Part shown: positions 6,950-15,374 of the stretch, piece after piece | How positions within the stretch are numbered: position 1 is the stretch's first letter | Layout of the letters: every line of letters begins with the position of its first letter | NCBI GenBank assembly: GCA_017480425.1 | Contig: JAFVAR010000009.1 | Span: 1 to 36,740, forward strand | Reading direction: 5' to 3' | DNA: 36,740 nucleotides | Origin: a bacterium | GTDB lineage: Bacteria; Cyanobacteriota; Vampirovibrionia; Gastranaerophilales; Gastranaerophilaceae | Program-made: the position numbers and the translations under genes | The notes under the pieces: model-generated | Database searches by the model: none | The model's input: the letters and a program-made list of their open reading frames with translations, nothing else | What the model was told of the DNA's origin: nothing

Positions 6950-9262
6950 ATGTATAGTTGCACCGGATGCGGAGCTTGCGTTAATATCTGCAGACAGAAT
7001 GCTTTAACGATGAAAGAAAATAACGAAGGATTTAAGTATCCGAGTATTGATGAAAATAAGTGTACAAAATGCGGTTCATGCAACAACGTATGCCCCATAA
7101 CAACGCCTAAATACACAAATAATAAGAACCCTAAATGTATAGCTTTTATGGCATCTGACAAAATTAGAGCCGGAAGTACTTCCGGAGGAGTATTTACCGT
7201 ACTTGCATATGAATTTATAAAACAGGGCGGATTTGTATCCGGAGCCGTATTTAATTCTGACTACACAGTTTCTCATATTGTTTCAAATCTTCCGGATGAC
7301 ATAGAAAAAATGAGAAAATCAAAATATTTGCAAAGTGACACTTGTAATTGTATGAATGATATTAAAAAATTACTTGAAGATAATAAAAAGGTTTTATTTT
7401 CAGGAACACCATGCCAGATTGCAGGATTAAAAGCATTTTTGTCAAAAGAATATAACAACTTATATTGTCTGGATTTAATTTGTCACGGAGTACCTTCATA
7501 CAAAGTGTTTAAAAAGTACATCGATGAAGAAATAAAAAGTGATAGCAGCGAAAAATGGATTACAACAGATTTTCGAGACAAAACTCAAGGATGGAATGCG
7601 CAATATTCAGCTATTACGACCAAAACAGATAAGAAAGAAGTTCGTAACAAGTCATCTGAAGATGATTATATAAAAATTTTTCTATCAAATTCAGCTTTAA
7701 GAAAAAGTTGTGAAGATTGCAAATTTGCTAAATTTCCAAGGCAAGGCGATTTAACGATAGGAGATTTTTGGAGAATCGAGAAATATAATAAGGATTTTAA
7801 TGATGAAAAGGGAACTTCTGTTGTTCTTATAAACAATGAAAAAGGAAAAGAACTTTCCGGAATTTTGGAGAGGAATGCCAAATTATATAAACCTGTCCCT
7901 TTAAAATATGCCGTAAAAGGAAATCCTAATTTAACAAACTCGAGTATTTTTCATAAAAATAGAAACATTTTTTTCAAAAATTTAGATAAGAAGACATTAA
8001 AGGCAAACAAAGAGTTTTTACTCGATGAAAAGTGCGATTGCATGATTATAAATTATTGGTTTTCATGTAATTATGGGGCCAGCTTAACGTGTTTTGGGAC
8101 ACAGTGTTTGATGGAAAGTTTGGGATACTCAACTAAAATTATAAACTACACCCCTGCTTGGTCAAAAAAATTACAATATAAAAATAGTTTTTCAGAAGCT
8201 TTTGCAAACAAATACTTGAATCTAACAAATAAATGCACTTGTTATGAGGATTTTATAAACCTTAATGCCAAATGTAATACATTCATAACAGGCTCAGATC
8301 AAGTTTTTGCACCATATATAATGCGCCAATTTGATGAATTTACAGGAGGTAATATCTATTTGCTGGGTTTTGCTGATTCTAATAAACGTAAATTATCATA
8401 TGCGGCTAGCACCGGTGTCTTTGACCTGTTCAAACAAAGAGATGATTCCATAATGTTTAGGCACTATCTGGGGCAGTTCGATAAAATATCCGTAAGGGAA
8501 GATAACGGTCAAAATATTGTAAAATCTTTTGGAGTAAATTCGGAAGTATTAATTGACGGTGCTTTTCATATTCCACATCATATATTAGATAAAATGACAG
8601 AAAATTATAAAAATGATACTGATTATATAGCATTTTTTGCACTTCCATATTTTAGTTTGAACAAAGAAATAAAAATTGCAAAAGACATAAGCGAAAAGTT
8701 AGGACTTCCGCTAAAAATAATGATGTTTGACCGAAAAATTTCTGTAGAAGAATGGCTGGGTTTTATTAAAAACGCAAAATTTGTTTTGAGTAATTCTTAC
8801 CACGCTATTGTATTTTCTATTATATTTAATGTACCTTTTGCACAACTAATTAATAACTCGGCTCAAGACAGATTTGAAACTTTATTTAAAAAATTAAATA
8901 TAGAAGACAATTCAATTGATATGAATAAAGAGCTTGATTATAATAAAATATTCCGCAAATTAGATTGGGAAAATATAAACTCTAACATAGAAAAAGAAGT
9001 ATTATATGCCAGAAATTGGATGAAACAAGCAATGGAAGCCACTATCAAGGATAAATCAGAATATGAAATGCAAAATTACCTTGTTGAAAAAACTCTTCTA
9101 AATGAAGATTTAAAATTGTATATAAATAGAAAAAGTATTTATATAAAATATTACAGTTACAAACTATTATCAAAATTAATGTTTGGTAAAAAACGTAAAC
9201 TTTATAAGGAAAAAAGAAGTCAATATAAAATATACGTAAATAAAATCAGAAGTATGAAATAA
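6950..9262 (+). CDS. Ferredoxin / FrhB-like / polysaccharide pyruvyl transferase fusion
   Basis: 770 aa from the ATG at 6950, chosen because AGGGAG lies 6 nt upstream and because the protein then opens directly with the iron-sulfur motif; an ATG at 6914 would add 12 residues without a ribosome site. Two [4Fe-4S] motifs come first: C4, C7, C10, C14 and C38, C41, C44, C48. An F420-hydrogenase beta-subunit (FrhB) region follows to about 365 (SGTPCQIAGL, DLICHGVPSYKVF, DLTIGDFWRIEKYN). From about 375 to 650 it is a polysaccharide pyruvyl transferase (NYGASLT, TGSDQVF, SVRED, SNSYHAIVFS). A basic tail ends the protein. The reaction is probably transfer or reduction of a pyruvate-type group on a surface glycan; the exact chemistry is not known to me. 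A GT2 gene follows after 15 nt. Confidence 0.85.
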   Translation: MYSCTGCGACVNICRQNALTMKENNEGFKYPSIDENKCTKCGSCNNVCPITTPKYTNNKNPKCIAFMASDKIRAGSTSGGVFTVLAYEFIKQGGFVSGAVFNSDYTVSHIVSNLPDDIEKMRKSKYLQSDTCNCMNDIKKLLEDNKKVLFSGTPCQIAGLKAFLSKEYNNLYCLDLICHGVPSYKVFKKYIDEEIKSDSSEKWITTDFRDKTQGWNAQYSAITTKTDKKEVRNKSSEDDYIKIFLSNSALRKSCEDCKFAKFPRQGDLTIGDFWRIEKYNKDFNDEKGTSVVLINNEKGKELSGILERNAKLYKPVPLKYAVKGNPNLTNSSIFHKNRNIFFKNLDKKTLKANKEFLLDEKCDCMIINYWFSCNYGASLTCFGTQCLMESLGYSTKIINYTPAWSKKLQYKNSFSEAFANKYLNLTNKCTCYEDFINLNAKCNTFITGSDQVFAPYIMRQFDEFTGGNIYLLGFADSNKRKLSYAASTGVFDLFKQRDDSIMFRHYLGQFDKISVREDNGQNIVKSFGVNSEVLIDGAFHIPHHILDKMTENYKNDTDYIAFFALPYFSLNKEIKIAKDISEKLGLPLKIMMFDRKISVEEWLGFIKNAKFVLSNSYHAIVFSIIFNVPFAQLINNSAQDRFETLFKKLNIEDNSIDMNKELDYNKIFRKLDWENINSNIEKEVLYARNWMKQAMEATIKDKSEYEMQNYLVEKTLLNEDLKLYINRKSIYIKYYSYKLLSKLMFGKKRKLYKEKRSQYKIYVNKIRSMK

Positions 9263-9277
9263 ATATACGGAGCCGTT

Positions 9278-10198
9278 TTGACAGACAAACCTTTAGTTTC
9301 TATAATTACGCCATGCTACAATGGCGAAAGTCATTTATCATATTTCCTTGATTCTTTATTGAATCAAGATTACACAAATGTTGAATTTATTTTTGTAGAT
9401 GACGGCTCAGATGACAAAACCGCAGAAATATTTAAATCATATATTCCTAAATTGGAATCTAAAGGTTGGAGTATAAGATATATCTATCAAAAACACAACT
9501 GTCAGGCAGCAGCTATCAATCAAGGACTCAAAATTTTTAAGGGCACTTATTTGATATGGCCGGACAGTGATGATATTTTATATTCGAATCATATTTCCGA
9601 AAAAGTTAAATTCATGGAAGAAAATCCGCAATATAGTCTTGCTTGGTGTATTACAGATATTGTAAACTTTGAAGATAAAGACAAAATTATTAATGTAGAT
9701 TTAAACGGACAAAATACAGAAAACGCTTTCTTGAACCTGCTGGATTGTAACGGAACTATATGGACATATACTGTTAGCAGTATTGCGAGAGCTTCTGCTA
9801 TAAGAGAGTGTATTCCAAAATGCAACCTAACTCTAAGCAATGGCGGACAAAATATTCAAATAACCGCCCCGCTTCTTTACAAATACCCTTGCGGTTTTAT
9901 TGATAAACACTTAGGTAAATATGTTTTAAGAAAAAATTCGCATTATCATACTACATCTAAAAAATTTTGGCAAAGAAAAGCCTCTATGTTTCATATATAC
10001 ATTTCTACAATATGGAAATTGCCGGAAGCAAAACTTAATGAAAAAATCAGTTTTTCCAATCGAATAATTAAAAGATTTGTAATAGAAATATTCCGAACAC
10101 ATTTTTCTATTAAAAATGAATACAATAATAAATCTAAACATAAAGTTTTTACATTTTTTGGTATAAAAATCAAGTTTAGAGTAAAAAATAGAAATTAA
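9278..10198 (+). CDS. Family 2 glycosyltransferase
   Basis: 306 aa, TTG start with ACGGAG 5 nt upstream. The GT-A fold of GT2 enzymes is clear: VSIITPCYNGESHL at the N-terminus, VEFIFVDDGSDD, then the metal-binding WPDSDDIL around residue 95. It is expected to move a sugar from a nucleotide donor to a glycan acceptor at the cytoplasmic face of the membrane. The C-terminal 80 residues are basic and may touch the membrane; no transmembrane helix is evident. It lies 15 nt after the pyruvyl-transferase fusion and is very likely co-transcribed, so the pair probably decorates one polysaccharide. Confidence 0.9.
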   Translation: MTDKPLVSIITPCYNGESHLSYFLDSLLNQDYTNVEFIFVDDGSDDKTAEIFKSYIPKLESKGWSIRYIYQKHNCQAAAINQGLKIFKGTYLIWPDSDDILYSNHISEKVKFMEENPQYSLAWCITDIVNFEDKDKIINVDLNGQNTENAFLNLLDCNGTIWTYTVSSIARASAIRECIPKCNLTLSNGGQNIQITAPLLYKYPCGFIDKHLGKYVLRKNSHYHTTSKKFWQRKASMFHIYISTIWKLPEAKLNEKISFSNRIIKRFVIEIFRTHFSIKNEYNNKSKHKVFTFFGIKIKFRVKNRN

Positions 10199-10254
10199 GA
10201 TTAATGCATTTTATTTAAAAATTTGATACAATAGAATCATTAACGGAGGGAGAA

Positions 10255-11493
10255 ATGACTGTAGATAATGCATTGGTTATGATTTTAGCAGGAGGAGAAG
10301 GCAAGAGATTATTTCCCTTAACTCAAGACAGGGCAAAACCTGCAGTTCCTTTCGGCGGAAGGTATCGTATTATTGATTTTGTTTTAAACAATTTTATAAA
10401 CTCCGGTTTTTTTAAATTAAAAGTACTCACTCAATATAAGTCAGACTCTTTAAATAAGCATATTTCAAAAGGATGGGCTTTATCTCCGTTTTTAAACCAA
10501 TATGTAGATTTAGTTCCCGCTCAAATGAGAACCGGAGGAACCTGGTATCTCGGAACGGCAGATGCAGTATATCAAAATATATTTCACATTCAAGATGAAA
10601 ATCCGGAATATGTTTGTGTTTTTGGCGGAGACCACATTTACAAGATGGATGTAAGGCAAATGCTTAATTATCATAAAGAAAAGCAAGCAGACCTTACAAT
10701 TTCCGCTATACCAATCCCAATTGAGGAAGCTTCGGAATTCGGAATTATAGAAGTCGATGAAAAATGGAGATTAACAGGATTTGTTGAAAAACCAAAAACT
10801 CCTCCAAAATCTATCCCAAATAATCCAAATTATTGTCTTGCATCCATGGGAAATTACATTTTTAATAAGGAGATTTTGATTAATGCTCTTGAAGAAGATG
10901 CAAGAATAGAAGCTTCTAATCACGATTTTGGTAAAAATGTTATTCCAATGTTATTGGAACAAAGAAAAGACATATATATTTATAACTTTAGCGAAAATTC
11001 TTTCCCCGGAATTACCGAAAAAGAAAAAGGATACTGGAGAGATGTAGGAAATATTGATGCGTATTGGCAGGCAAATATGGATTTGCTGGAATATGAACCT
11101 GAATTGAATTTATATTCAAAAGAGTGGTCACTTAGAACATTTAATTACAATTATCCTCCTGCAAAATTCGTATGGCAGCAAGGTGATAGGGTCGGTATGG
11201 CAACAAATTCTTTGGTATCAGAAGGATGTATTGTATCCGGCGGAGTCATTTCAAGATGTGTACTATCTCCTGAAGTACGCATTAACAGCTATTCACAGGT
11301 AACGGACAGTATACTTATGGAAAACGTTAATGTCGGAAGATATTCTGAAATAAGAAAAGCTATTATTGATAAAAATGTTGATATTCCACCGTATACAAAA
11401 ATTGGCGTCAACAGAGAAGAAGATATGTCAAGAGGATTCTATGTTTCTCAAGGCGGAGTAACAATTGTCCCTAAAAATGCACGTTTAAGTTAA
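10255..11493 (+). CDS. glgC: Glucose-1-phosphate adenylyltransferase
   Basis: 412 aa, the usual length for bacterial ADP-glucose pyrophosphorylase. It makes ADP-glucose from ATP and glucose-1-phosphate for glycogen. The N-terminal nucleotidyltransferase signature (MILAGGEGKRLFPLT and RAKPAVPFGG) is intact, followed by GTADAVYQN, FGGDHIYKMD and FVEKP, then a left-handed beta-helix domain (about 300-400) with hexapeptide-like turns. A strong ribosome site (GGAGGGAG) precedes the ATG, and TACAAT at 10227-10232 may be its -10 box. Other glycogen genes are not in the window. The stop codon overlaps the end of a short opposing reading frame. Confidence 0.95.
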   Translation: MTVDNALVMILAGGEGKRLFPLTQDRAKPAVPFGGRYRIIDFVLNNFINSGFFKLKVLTQYKSDSLNKHISKGWALSPFLNQYVDLVPAQMRTGGTWYLGTADAVYQNIFHIQDENPEYVCVFGGDHIYKMDVRQMLNYHKEKQADLTISAIPIPIEEASEFGIIEVDEKWRLTGFVEKPKTPPKSIPNNPNYCLASMGNYIFNKEILINALEEDARIEASNHDFGKNVIPMLLEQRKDIYIYNFSENSFPGITEKEKGYWRDVGNIDAYWQANMDLLEYEPELNLYSKEWSLRTFNYNYPPAKFVWQQGDRVGMATNSLVSEGCIVSGGVISRCVLSPEVRINSYSQVTDSILMENVNVGRYSEIRKAIIDKNVDIPPYTKIGVNREEDMSRGFYVSQGGVTIVPKNARLS

Positions 11494-11633
11494 TCCCGCA
11501 AATTTTTGGATTTATCTTCTTCAACCCAAATTATGGTTATAGGTACATTTACCGTTTCAAAAGGATTAGAAACTGCTTTGTCATACTTTTCAATTTTTTT
11601 ATTTAACAATTTAAAGAATGCCGGAATTTTCAT
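11490..11633 (-). CDS. Possible 47-aa small protein
   Basis: An open frame reads MKIPAFFKLLNKKIEKYDKA and ends EEDKSKNLRD, tail-to-tail with glgC and overlapping it by 4 nt. Composition and codon choice resemble the neighbouring genes (amphipathic Lys-rich start, then a hydrophobic VPITIIWV strand). There is no good Shine-Dalgarno and no known domain. Without it the 230-bp gap would be empty. It could be a chance frame. Confidence 0.3.
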   Translation of the reverse strand: MKIPAFFKLLNKKIEKYDKAVSNPFETVNVPITIIWVEEDKSKNLRD

Positions 11634-11723
11634 ACCTATATGGTGACATTCTTATTACATACTTAAATTCACTAAAAGCATTATGCAAAATTTTTTTATA
11701 TTGCACCGAACGGCTAATAAAAA

Positions 11724-12401
11724 CTAACACATAACTATCCACAAAAGCTTGCGTGTCTGCCTTCCGAGATAAATGCAGACAACAGTAAAAAATATGTCGT
11801 AAAAAATTTGAGCTCCGCTTTGAGTAGAAATCCAGCTTGTAACCAAATCCATGGATGCATGTCTTAATGTTGCTATAAACAACATATAGAGAATTCCCAA
11901 TACATGAATCGTAAGTACGCCAATAGCCGCTATCATTACAATCCGCAAAAAATCTATTTTAGTTTTCAACAATGTTCCGGCAAAAAATATTGCAGGTAAA
12001 AATGCCAAAATGTATCCGAAACCATATTCAAATAAGTAACTCATGCCTCCTCCAAGTGCAAAAATAGGGAAAAATAATCCTAAAATTATATAGCCGATAA
12101 TTGCAAGCATTCCGAATTTACGTCCCATTAAAGAAACAACAAAAAACACAACCGGAATCTGAGGAATATATTGATATTTTTTTATAAAATGGTGTAATAT
12201 ATCATAATCACTTAAATCTTGCGATAAAAATGCAAGTGAATCAAGCGGAATATACGGATGTTGAACTGTTACTTGAGTAAAAGTTGCAATAATAATAAGC
12301 AAAACGCAAAATGCCGTAACCACAAGCGTACCCAGAGTTATTTTTATCGGCTCACCCTTATATTTAAAGCTATTTAGTTGTTTTTCAATCCTTTTACTCA
12401 T
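11724..12401 (-). CDS. bioY: Membrane protein, BioY-like ECF transporter S-component
   Basis: 225 aa with about five to six hydrophobic segments (about 22-45, 80-115, 125-150, 152-178, 195-220). The stretch with GYIILGLFFPIFALGGG, then YLFEYGFGYILAFLPA, has the arrangement of the BioY biotin-binding subunit, where a Gly-rich loop and a GY(I/L)LGF-type helix are typical. Its role would be biotin capture, coupled to EcfA/EcfT elsewhere in the genome; no energising subunit is nearby. The ATG overlaps the end of rimI by 8 nt without its own ribosome site, so translation is probably coupled. It is the last gene of the minus-strand operon. Confidence 0.6.
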   Translation of the reverse strand: MSKRIEKQLNSFKYKGEPIKITLGTLVVTAFCVLLIIIATFTQVTVQHPYIPLDSLAFLSQDLSDYDILHHFIKKYQYIPQIPVVFFVVSLMGRKFGMLAIIGYIILGLFFPIFALGGGMSYLFEYGFGYILAFLPAIFFAGTLLKTKIDFLRIVMIAAIGVLTIHVLGILYMLFIATLRHASMDLVTSWISTQSGAQIFYDIFFTVVCIYLGRQTRKLLWIVMC

Positions 12402-12939
12402 ATTTTATATCTATAAGTGTTTTCAATTTCTCAATGTTTTTTATGTACAAAGATTTAAATTTATCGTAAAAAATATTTTCAGTCCACATAATAAGTGCAT
12501 CTTCATTATTATCCTGATAATACCCTTTGCGTGTACCAAGCGACTGAAAACCGTATTTTTCATACAATTTGATAGCAGGTGTATTTGAAACCCGAACTTC
12601 TAAAGTTAAATATTTGACACCATCCTTATAACAATCCTCTATTATAGAATGTATTATAGCTTCTCCGATATGATTTCTTAAATAATCATTTTTCACAGCG
12701 ATTGTTGTAATATGCCCCTCATCTATAATGTGCCAAGTACCTGCATATCCTACAAGTTCACCGTTTAGAGTTTTTACGGCATAATACCTTGCCAAATTAT
12801 TTGACATTTCATCATAAAAAGACGATTTTGCCCAGTGATGTTTACCATATGCCTCTTTTTCAATTTCAACAACGGCTTCAACATCATCCTTTGTCATAGG
12901 TTTTATAAATATTTCTTTAACTTTTTTCATTACGGGCAT
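12394..12939 (-). CDS. rimI: Ribosomal-protein-alanine acetyltransferase-like GNAT
   Basis: 181 aa from the ATG at 12939. A TTG 4 codons upstream, or the ATG at 12930 (TAATG overlap with the previous stop), are alternatives. GNAT motifs in RimI order: MTKDDVEAVVEIEKEAY, GYAGTWHIIDEGHITTIAV, the acetyl-CoA loop NDYLRNHIGEAI, LEVRVSNTPAIKLYEKYGF and a C-terminal GYYQDNNEDALIM. RimI acetylates the N-terminal alanine of ribosomal protein bS18. It overlaps the HicB-like gene upstream and the BioY-like gene downstream. The other t6A-cluster genes often found beside rimI are at 23582-24666 here. Confidence 0.85.
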   Translation of the reverse strand: MPVMKKVKEIFIKPMTKDDVEAVVEIEKEAYGKHHWAKSSFYDEMSNNLARYYAVKTLNGELVGYAGTWHIIDEGHITTIAVKNDYLRNHIGEAIIHSIIEDCYKDGVKYLTLEVRVSNTPAIKLYEKYGFQSLGTRKGYYQDNNEDALIMWTENIFYDKFKSLYIKNIEKLKTLIDIKYE

Positions 12940-13205
12940 ATACTTTCCCAATCTATATCGTCTTCTGTTTCTTCACCAGGTTCTACAATATGGTCGCCGT
13001 CTTCAAGCATTAACATTAAAGACAAACGCAACTGTTTTTTGTAGTTCTCCAACGCTTTTTCTCTTGTCTTTGCACAAAACGCAAAACTCGGAATTTCTTT
13101 TATTTCAATATAATAATACGGATTGCCGTTAAAATCGAGATCCGTTCCTTCAATTAACGTCCAAGGCAAATTTAAGTAGTAATCTAAATCTTTTTCTTCA
13201 CTCAT
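12930..13205 (-). CDS. HicB-like small protein without HicA
   Basis: 91 aa. The segment YYYIEIKEIPSFAFCAKTRE, then KALENYKKQLRLSLMLMLEDG, follows the pattern of the partial RNase-H fold of HicB antitoxins (a three-strand sheet and one long helix followed by a glycine). There is no C-terminal DNA-binding domain: the protein ends in an acidic tail (EETEDDIDWESICP). No HicA toxin gene is next to it; the neighbours are housekeeping and envelope genes. GAAAGG lies 7 nt upstream, and the ATG overlaps the preceding stop by 8 nt. It may have lost the toxin-antitoxin role. Confidence 0.6.
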   Translation of the reverse strand: MSEEKDLDYYLNLPWTLIEGTDLDFNGNPYYYIEIKEIPSFAFCAKTREKALENYKKQLRLSLMLMLEDGDHIVEPGEETEDDIDWESICP

Positions 13206-13794
13206 CTAAAGACCTTTCGTTTAAAGGTTGTTTTATCATAATACCTTCACCGCCGATTACATCAGCTTGTTTACCGTTTATATACAAGTAAACCGGCACA
13301 TTCGTATTAGCTTTTGCCGTTTTTATCAATTGGCTTACTCTTATATAAGTACTCTCAGCCCCACCGCCGCTTTCGAATGCAGAGGAAAGATCTATTAATA
13401 CATTGTTTGAACCTTCTCTTACCGAAAGAACTTTTGTTCCTGAAGGAATCTCTGAAGATAGCCCCTTTGATTTCTCCCATTTTGTAGGAGCAGAAATAAG
13501 TTCTTTTATGGCAAATTCAAAACACGACTTTTCTTTTGAAGTATCACACTTTCTGTTCACAGAACGAAGATTACCGTTTGAATCAGTTATAAATATCTTT
13601 ATTGTCTTAACTTCATACGTTTTTGTCTCATCTTGCTTTTCACTGACAGGCTTATTTTCATCAATCACATCCGCCGGAATATCTGATGGCAATTTATTAG
13701 AATTGAATCCGCCGGAAGAAAAAAACGAGAAATATAAATAAACTGTTGCTATTACAACTAAACAAAATATCCCTACTTTTTGGGCAAAATTCAT
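13198..13794 (-). CDS. Membrane-anchored GerMN-domain protein
   Basis: 198 aa. A single N-terminal transmembrane segment (about 7-26) is followed by a low-complexity linker and a GerMN domain (about 65-185): KTIKIFITDSNG, ELISAPTK, then PSGTKVLSVREGSNNVLIDL and YLYINGKQADVIGGEG. GerMN domains occur in spore germination proteins and in envelope proteins of non-sporulating Cyanobacteria and are thought to bind cell-wall or lipid ligands. The expected site is the periplasmic side of the inner membrane. The ribosome site AAAGGAG lies within the end of the upstream gene, 3 nt away from overlap, so the two are co-translated. Confidence 0.8.
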   Translation of the reverse strand: MNFAQKVGIFCLVVIATVYLYFSFFSSGGFNSNKLPSDIPADVIDENKPVSEKQDETKTYEVKTIKIFITDSNGNLRSVNRKCDTSKEKSCFEFAIKELISAPTKWEKSKGLSSEIPSGTKVLSVREGSNNVLIDLSSAFESGGGAESTYIRVSQLIKTAKANTNVPVYLYINGKQADVIGGEGIMIKQPLNERSLDE

Positions 13795-13797
13795 GGA

Positions 13798-14619
13798 CTA
13801 ATCTCCTTTTACAAATATTTTACCATCAACTTTTACTTTATTGTCAACAATATTTACATTCTCAATATTTCCCTTACAATCTTTTGAATCAAGCAGTTTT
13901 AATGTAAATTCAAGAGGATTCATCAGATTCACAAGTCCTGCAATTTTGTCCAAGCTGATATTACTATGTGAACCTTCAAATTTTAAATGCTTTGTTTTTA
14001 TTACGCCGTTTTCTGCTTTAAAATCGCATGATACTGTAAAACTCTTATCTTTCAGCGAAATAAGCGAAAAATTATATGTAACATCCATAAACATTTTGTT
14101 TTTTACTAATCTCACATTTACATCTTTTACAGTCAACAGAGGATTTGCAATTTTATTAATATTACTTATAACACTCTTATATCCTTTATCATCCAGCGCT
14201 TGATTAATAATTTCTTCATCAAGAATCAAGTCATAGTGATAAGTCATATCTGACTTAAATTCAATTGGCTCTTTTTTGTAATCTATATAATTGTAATCAG
14301 TAATTGATTTTAAATGCACATAAGGCAAAACTAAGTTATTTACCTTTACATCATTACCTGAAATTTCAATATTTTTGAAAATTCCTTTTTTTATACTGGC
14401 GTTTGTGTATCCGTCAAACTTTACATCAAATTTTGCACCCGTTTCTTTCTTTAATGCCGACTTTATTCCACGTTCTACAAACATCTCAACGATTGGTCTT
14501 GTTATTGAAAAATGATTTTTGCTTTGTAAATATTCTTGTGAATACTTATCGGCACTTGATGCACTTACTTGTATAATAGTCATTAATAACGCAATTGCTG
14601 CAACAACATATTTTTTCAT
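13798..14619 (-). CDS. Secreted LmeA/DUF2993-like lipid-binding protein
   Basis: 273 aa with a clear signal peptide (MKKYVVAAIALLMTIIQVSA, cleavage about 20-22). The mature part is built of alternating strands with Lys/Asp-rich turns and includes FDGYTNASIKKGIFKNIEI and HLKSITDYNYIDY. This resembles the DUF2993/LmeA family, whose members bind phospholipid through a tubular beta fold; the match is by general pattern, not by a signature. The ATG has AGGAGC 5 nt upstream. The gene sits between two other envelope genes with gaps of 3 and 8 nt. Confidence 0.65.
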   Translation of the reverse strand: MKKYVVAAIALLMTIIQVSASSADKYSQEYLQSKNHFSITRPIVEMFVERGIKSALKKETGAKFDVKFDGYTNASIKKGIFKNIEISGNDVKVNNLVLPYVHLKSITDYNYIDYKKEPIEFKSDMTYHYDLILDEEIINQALDDKGYKSVISNINKIANPLLTVKDVNVRLVKNKMFMDVTYNFSLISLKDKSFTVSCDFKAENGVIKTKHLKFEGSHSNISLDKIAGLVNLMNPLEFTLKLLDSKDCKGNIENVNIVDNKVKVDGKIFVKGD

Positions 14620-14627
14620 ATCTGCTC

Positions 14628-15251
14628 CTAATTATCTTGTGAAACTCCTTCACGAACTCCTTTGTAAAATTCATTTGTTATAAGTTGAGAATATTTTTTC
14701 TTTTCGTTTAACGATAAAGCTAATTTTTCAGAACCGTCAGAAGTTTTAACCGCTGCTACAATTCCGCCTATGTCTGAAAATGGTAATTTTGTAACGTGGG
14801 CTTCAAATTTTGCATAAGGAACCGTCTGACCGTACATATCAATAACACCCCTGTTAGTTACAGAAACATCTTTAACGCTTATTCCTTGATATTTGAATTT
14901 ATCTGCCAGATTTTTTAGTTTTTTATCTACACCTTCATTTTGAATTTCTTCTTTTGTTAAAAGTGCCTTGCTTCCGGTATCAATAATAACCATTTTTTGT
15001 CCGGAAGCTTTATGTTCTGCAATAACTGCCTTATACCCGGCTAAAGTCATTGTATTATCAATCTGAAATTCTTCGTTTAATTTTGAAAAATCACCCATTT
15101 TTCTTGCCTGAGCCATTCTATGATTGTGAATATAGTCTCCGATTGGACCTTTAATTGCTTCAATATATTTTTGTCCGCCAATAGCATTAAAACCTATTAT
15201 AGCGAGCACAATAAGTATCGCATTAAATGTTATTTTTATCATTCTGAACAT
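14628..15251 (-). CDS. Membrane-anchored protein of unknown function
   Basis: 207 aa. An N-terminal hydrophobic segment (about 5-24) is followed by KYIEAIKGPIGDYIHNHRMA and a soluble part with no domain I recognise. The region DVSVTNRGVIDMYGQTVPYA, then KFEAHVTKLPFSDIGGIVAA, has the feel of a lipid-binding beta fold, as in the next gene, but this is weak. It has a ribosome site (GAGG, about 9 nt upstream) and follows a strong promoter. It is the first gene of the six-gene operon. Confidence 0.7.
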   Translation of the reverse strand: MFRMIKITFNAILIVLAIIGFNAIGGQKYIEAIKGPIGDYIHNHRMAQARKMGDFSKLNEEFQIDNTMTLAGYKAVIAEHKASGQKMVIIDTGSKALLTKEEIQNEGVDKKLKNLADKFKYQGISVKDVSVTNRGVIDMYGQTVPYAKFEAHVTKLPFSDIGGIVAAVKTSDGSEKLALSLNEKKKYSQLITNEFYKGVREGVSQDN

Positions 15252-15274
15252 ATCTCTAACCTCTTTTAAAACAT

Positions 15275-15303
15275 ATTATATATTTGAAAAAAGTTGAAAT
15301 CAA
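15275..15303 (-). promoter_or_regulatory. Promoter of the six-gene envelope operon
   Basis: TTGATT, a 17-bp spacer and TATAAT on the minus strand, about 24 nt upstream of the start codon of the first gene. Consensus-like and well placed. Confidence 0.75.
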
Positions 15304-15339
15304 TAAACACAAGTTAAACAAAGTTATTTTCTTGCATGT

Positions 15340-15368
15340 TTACAATACTTAAAATTCCATGATAAAAT
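15340..15368 (+). promoter_or_regulatory. Promoter of ribE
   Basis: TTACAA, a 17-bp spacer and TAAAAT. The -10 box ends 6 nt before the ribE ATG, so transcription would start at or beside the start codon. There is no space for an FMN riboswitch. Confidence 0.6.
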
Positions 15369-15374
15369 GTATGC

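Noticed and set aside
13841..14203. A 120-aa frame antisense to the LmeA-like gene
   Set aside because: It is the complement of a gene with signal peptide, ribosome site and operon context; its own start lacks a ribosome site.
15252..15374. An FMN riboswitch before ribE
   Set aside because: The 123-bp gap holds two promoters, and the ribE promoter ends 6 nt before the ATG, so no leader RNA is available for a riboswitch.
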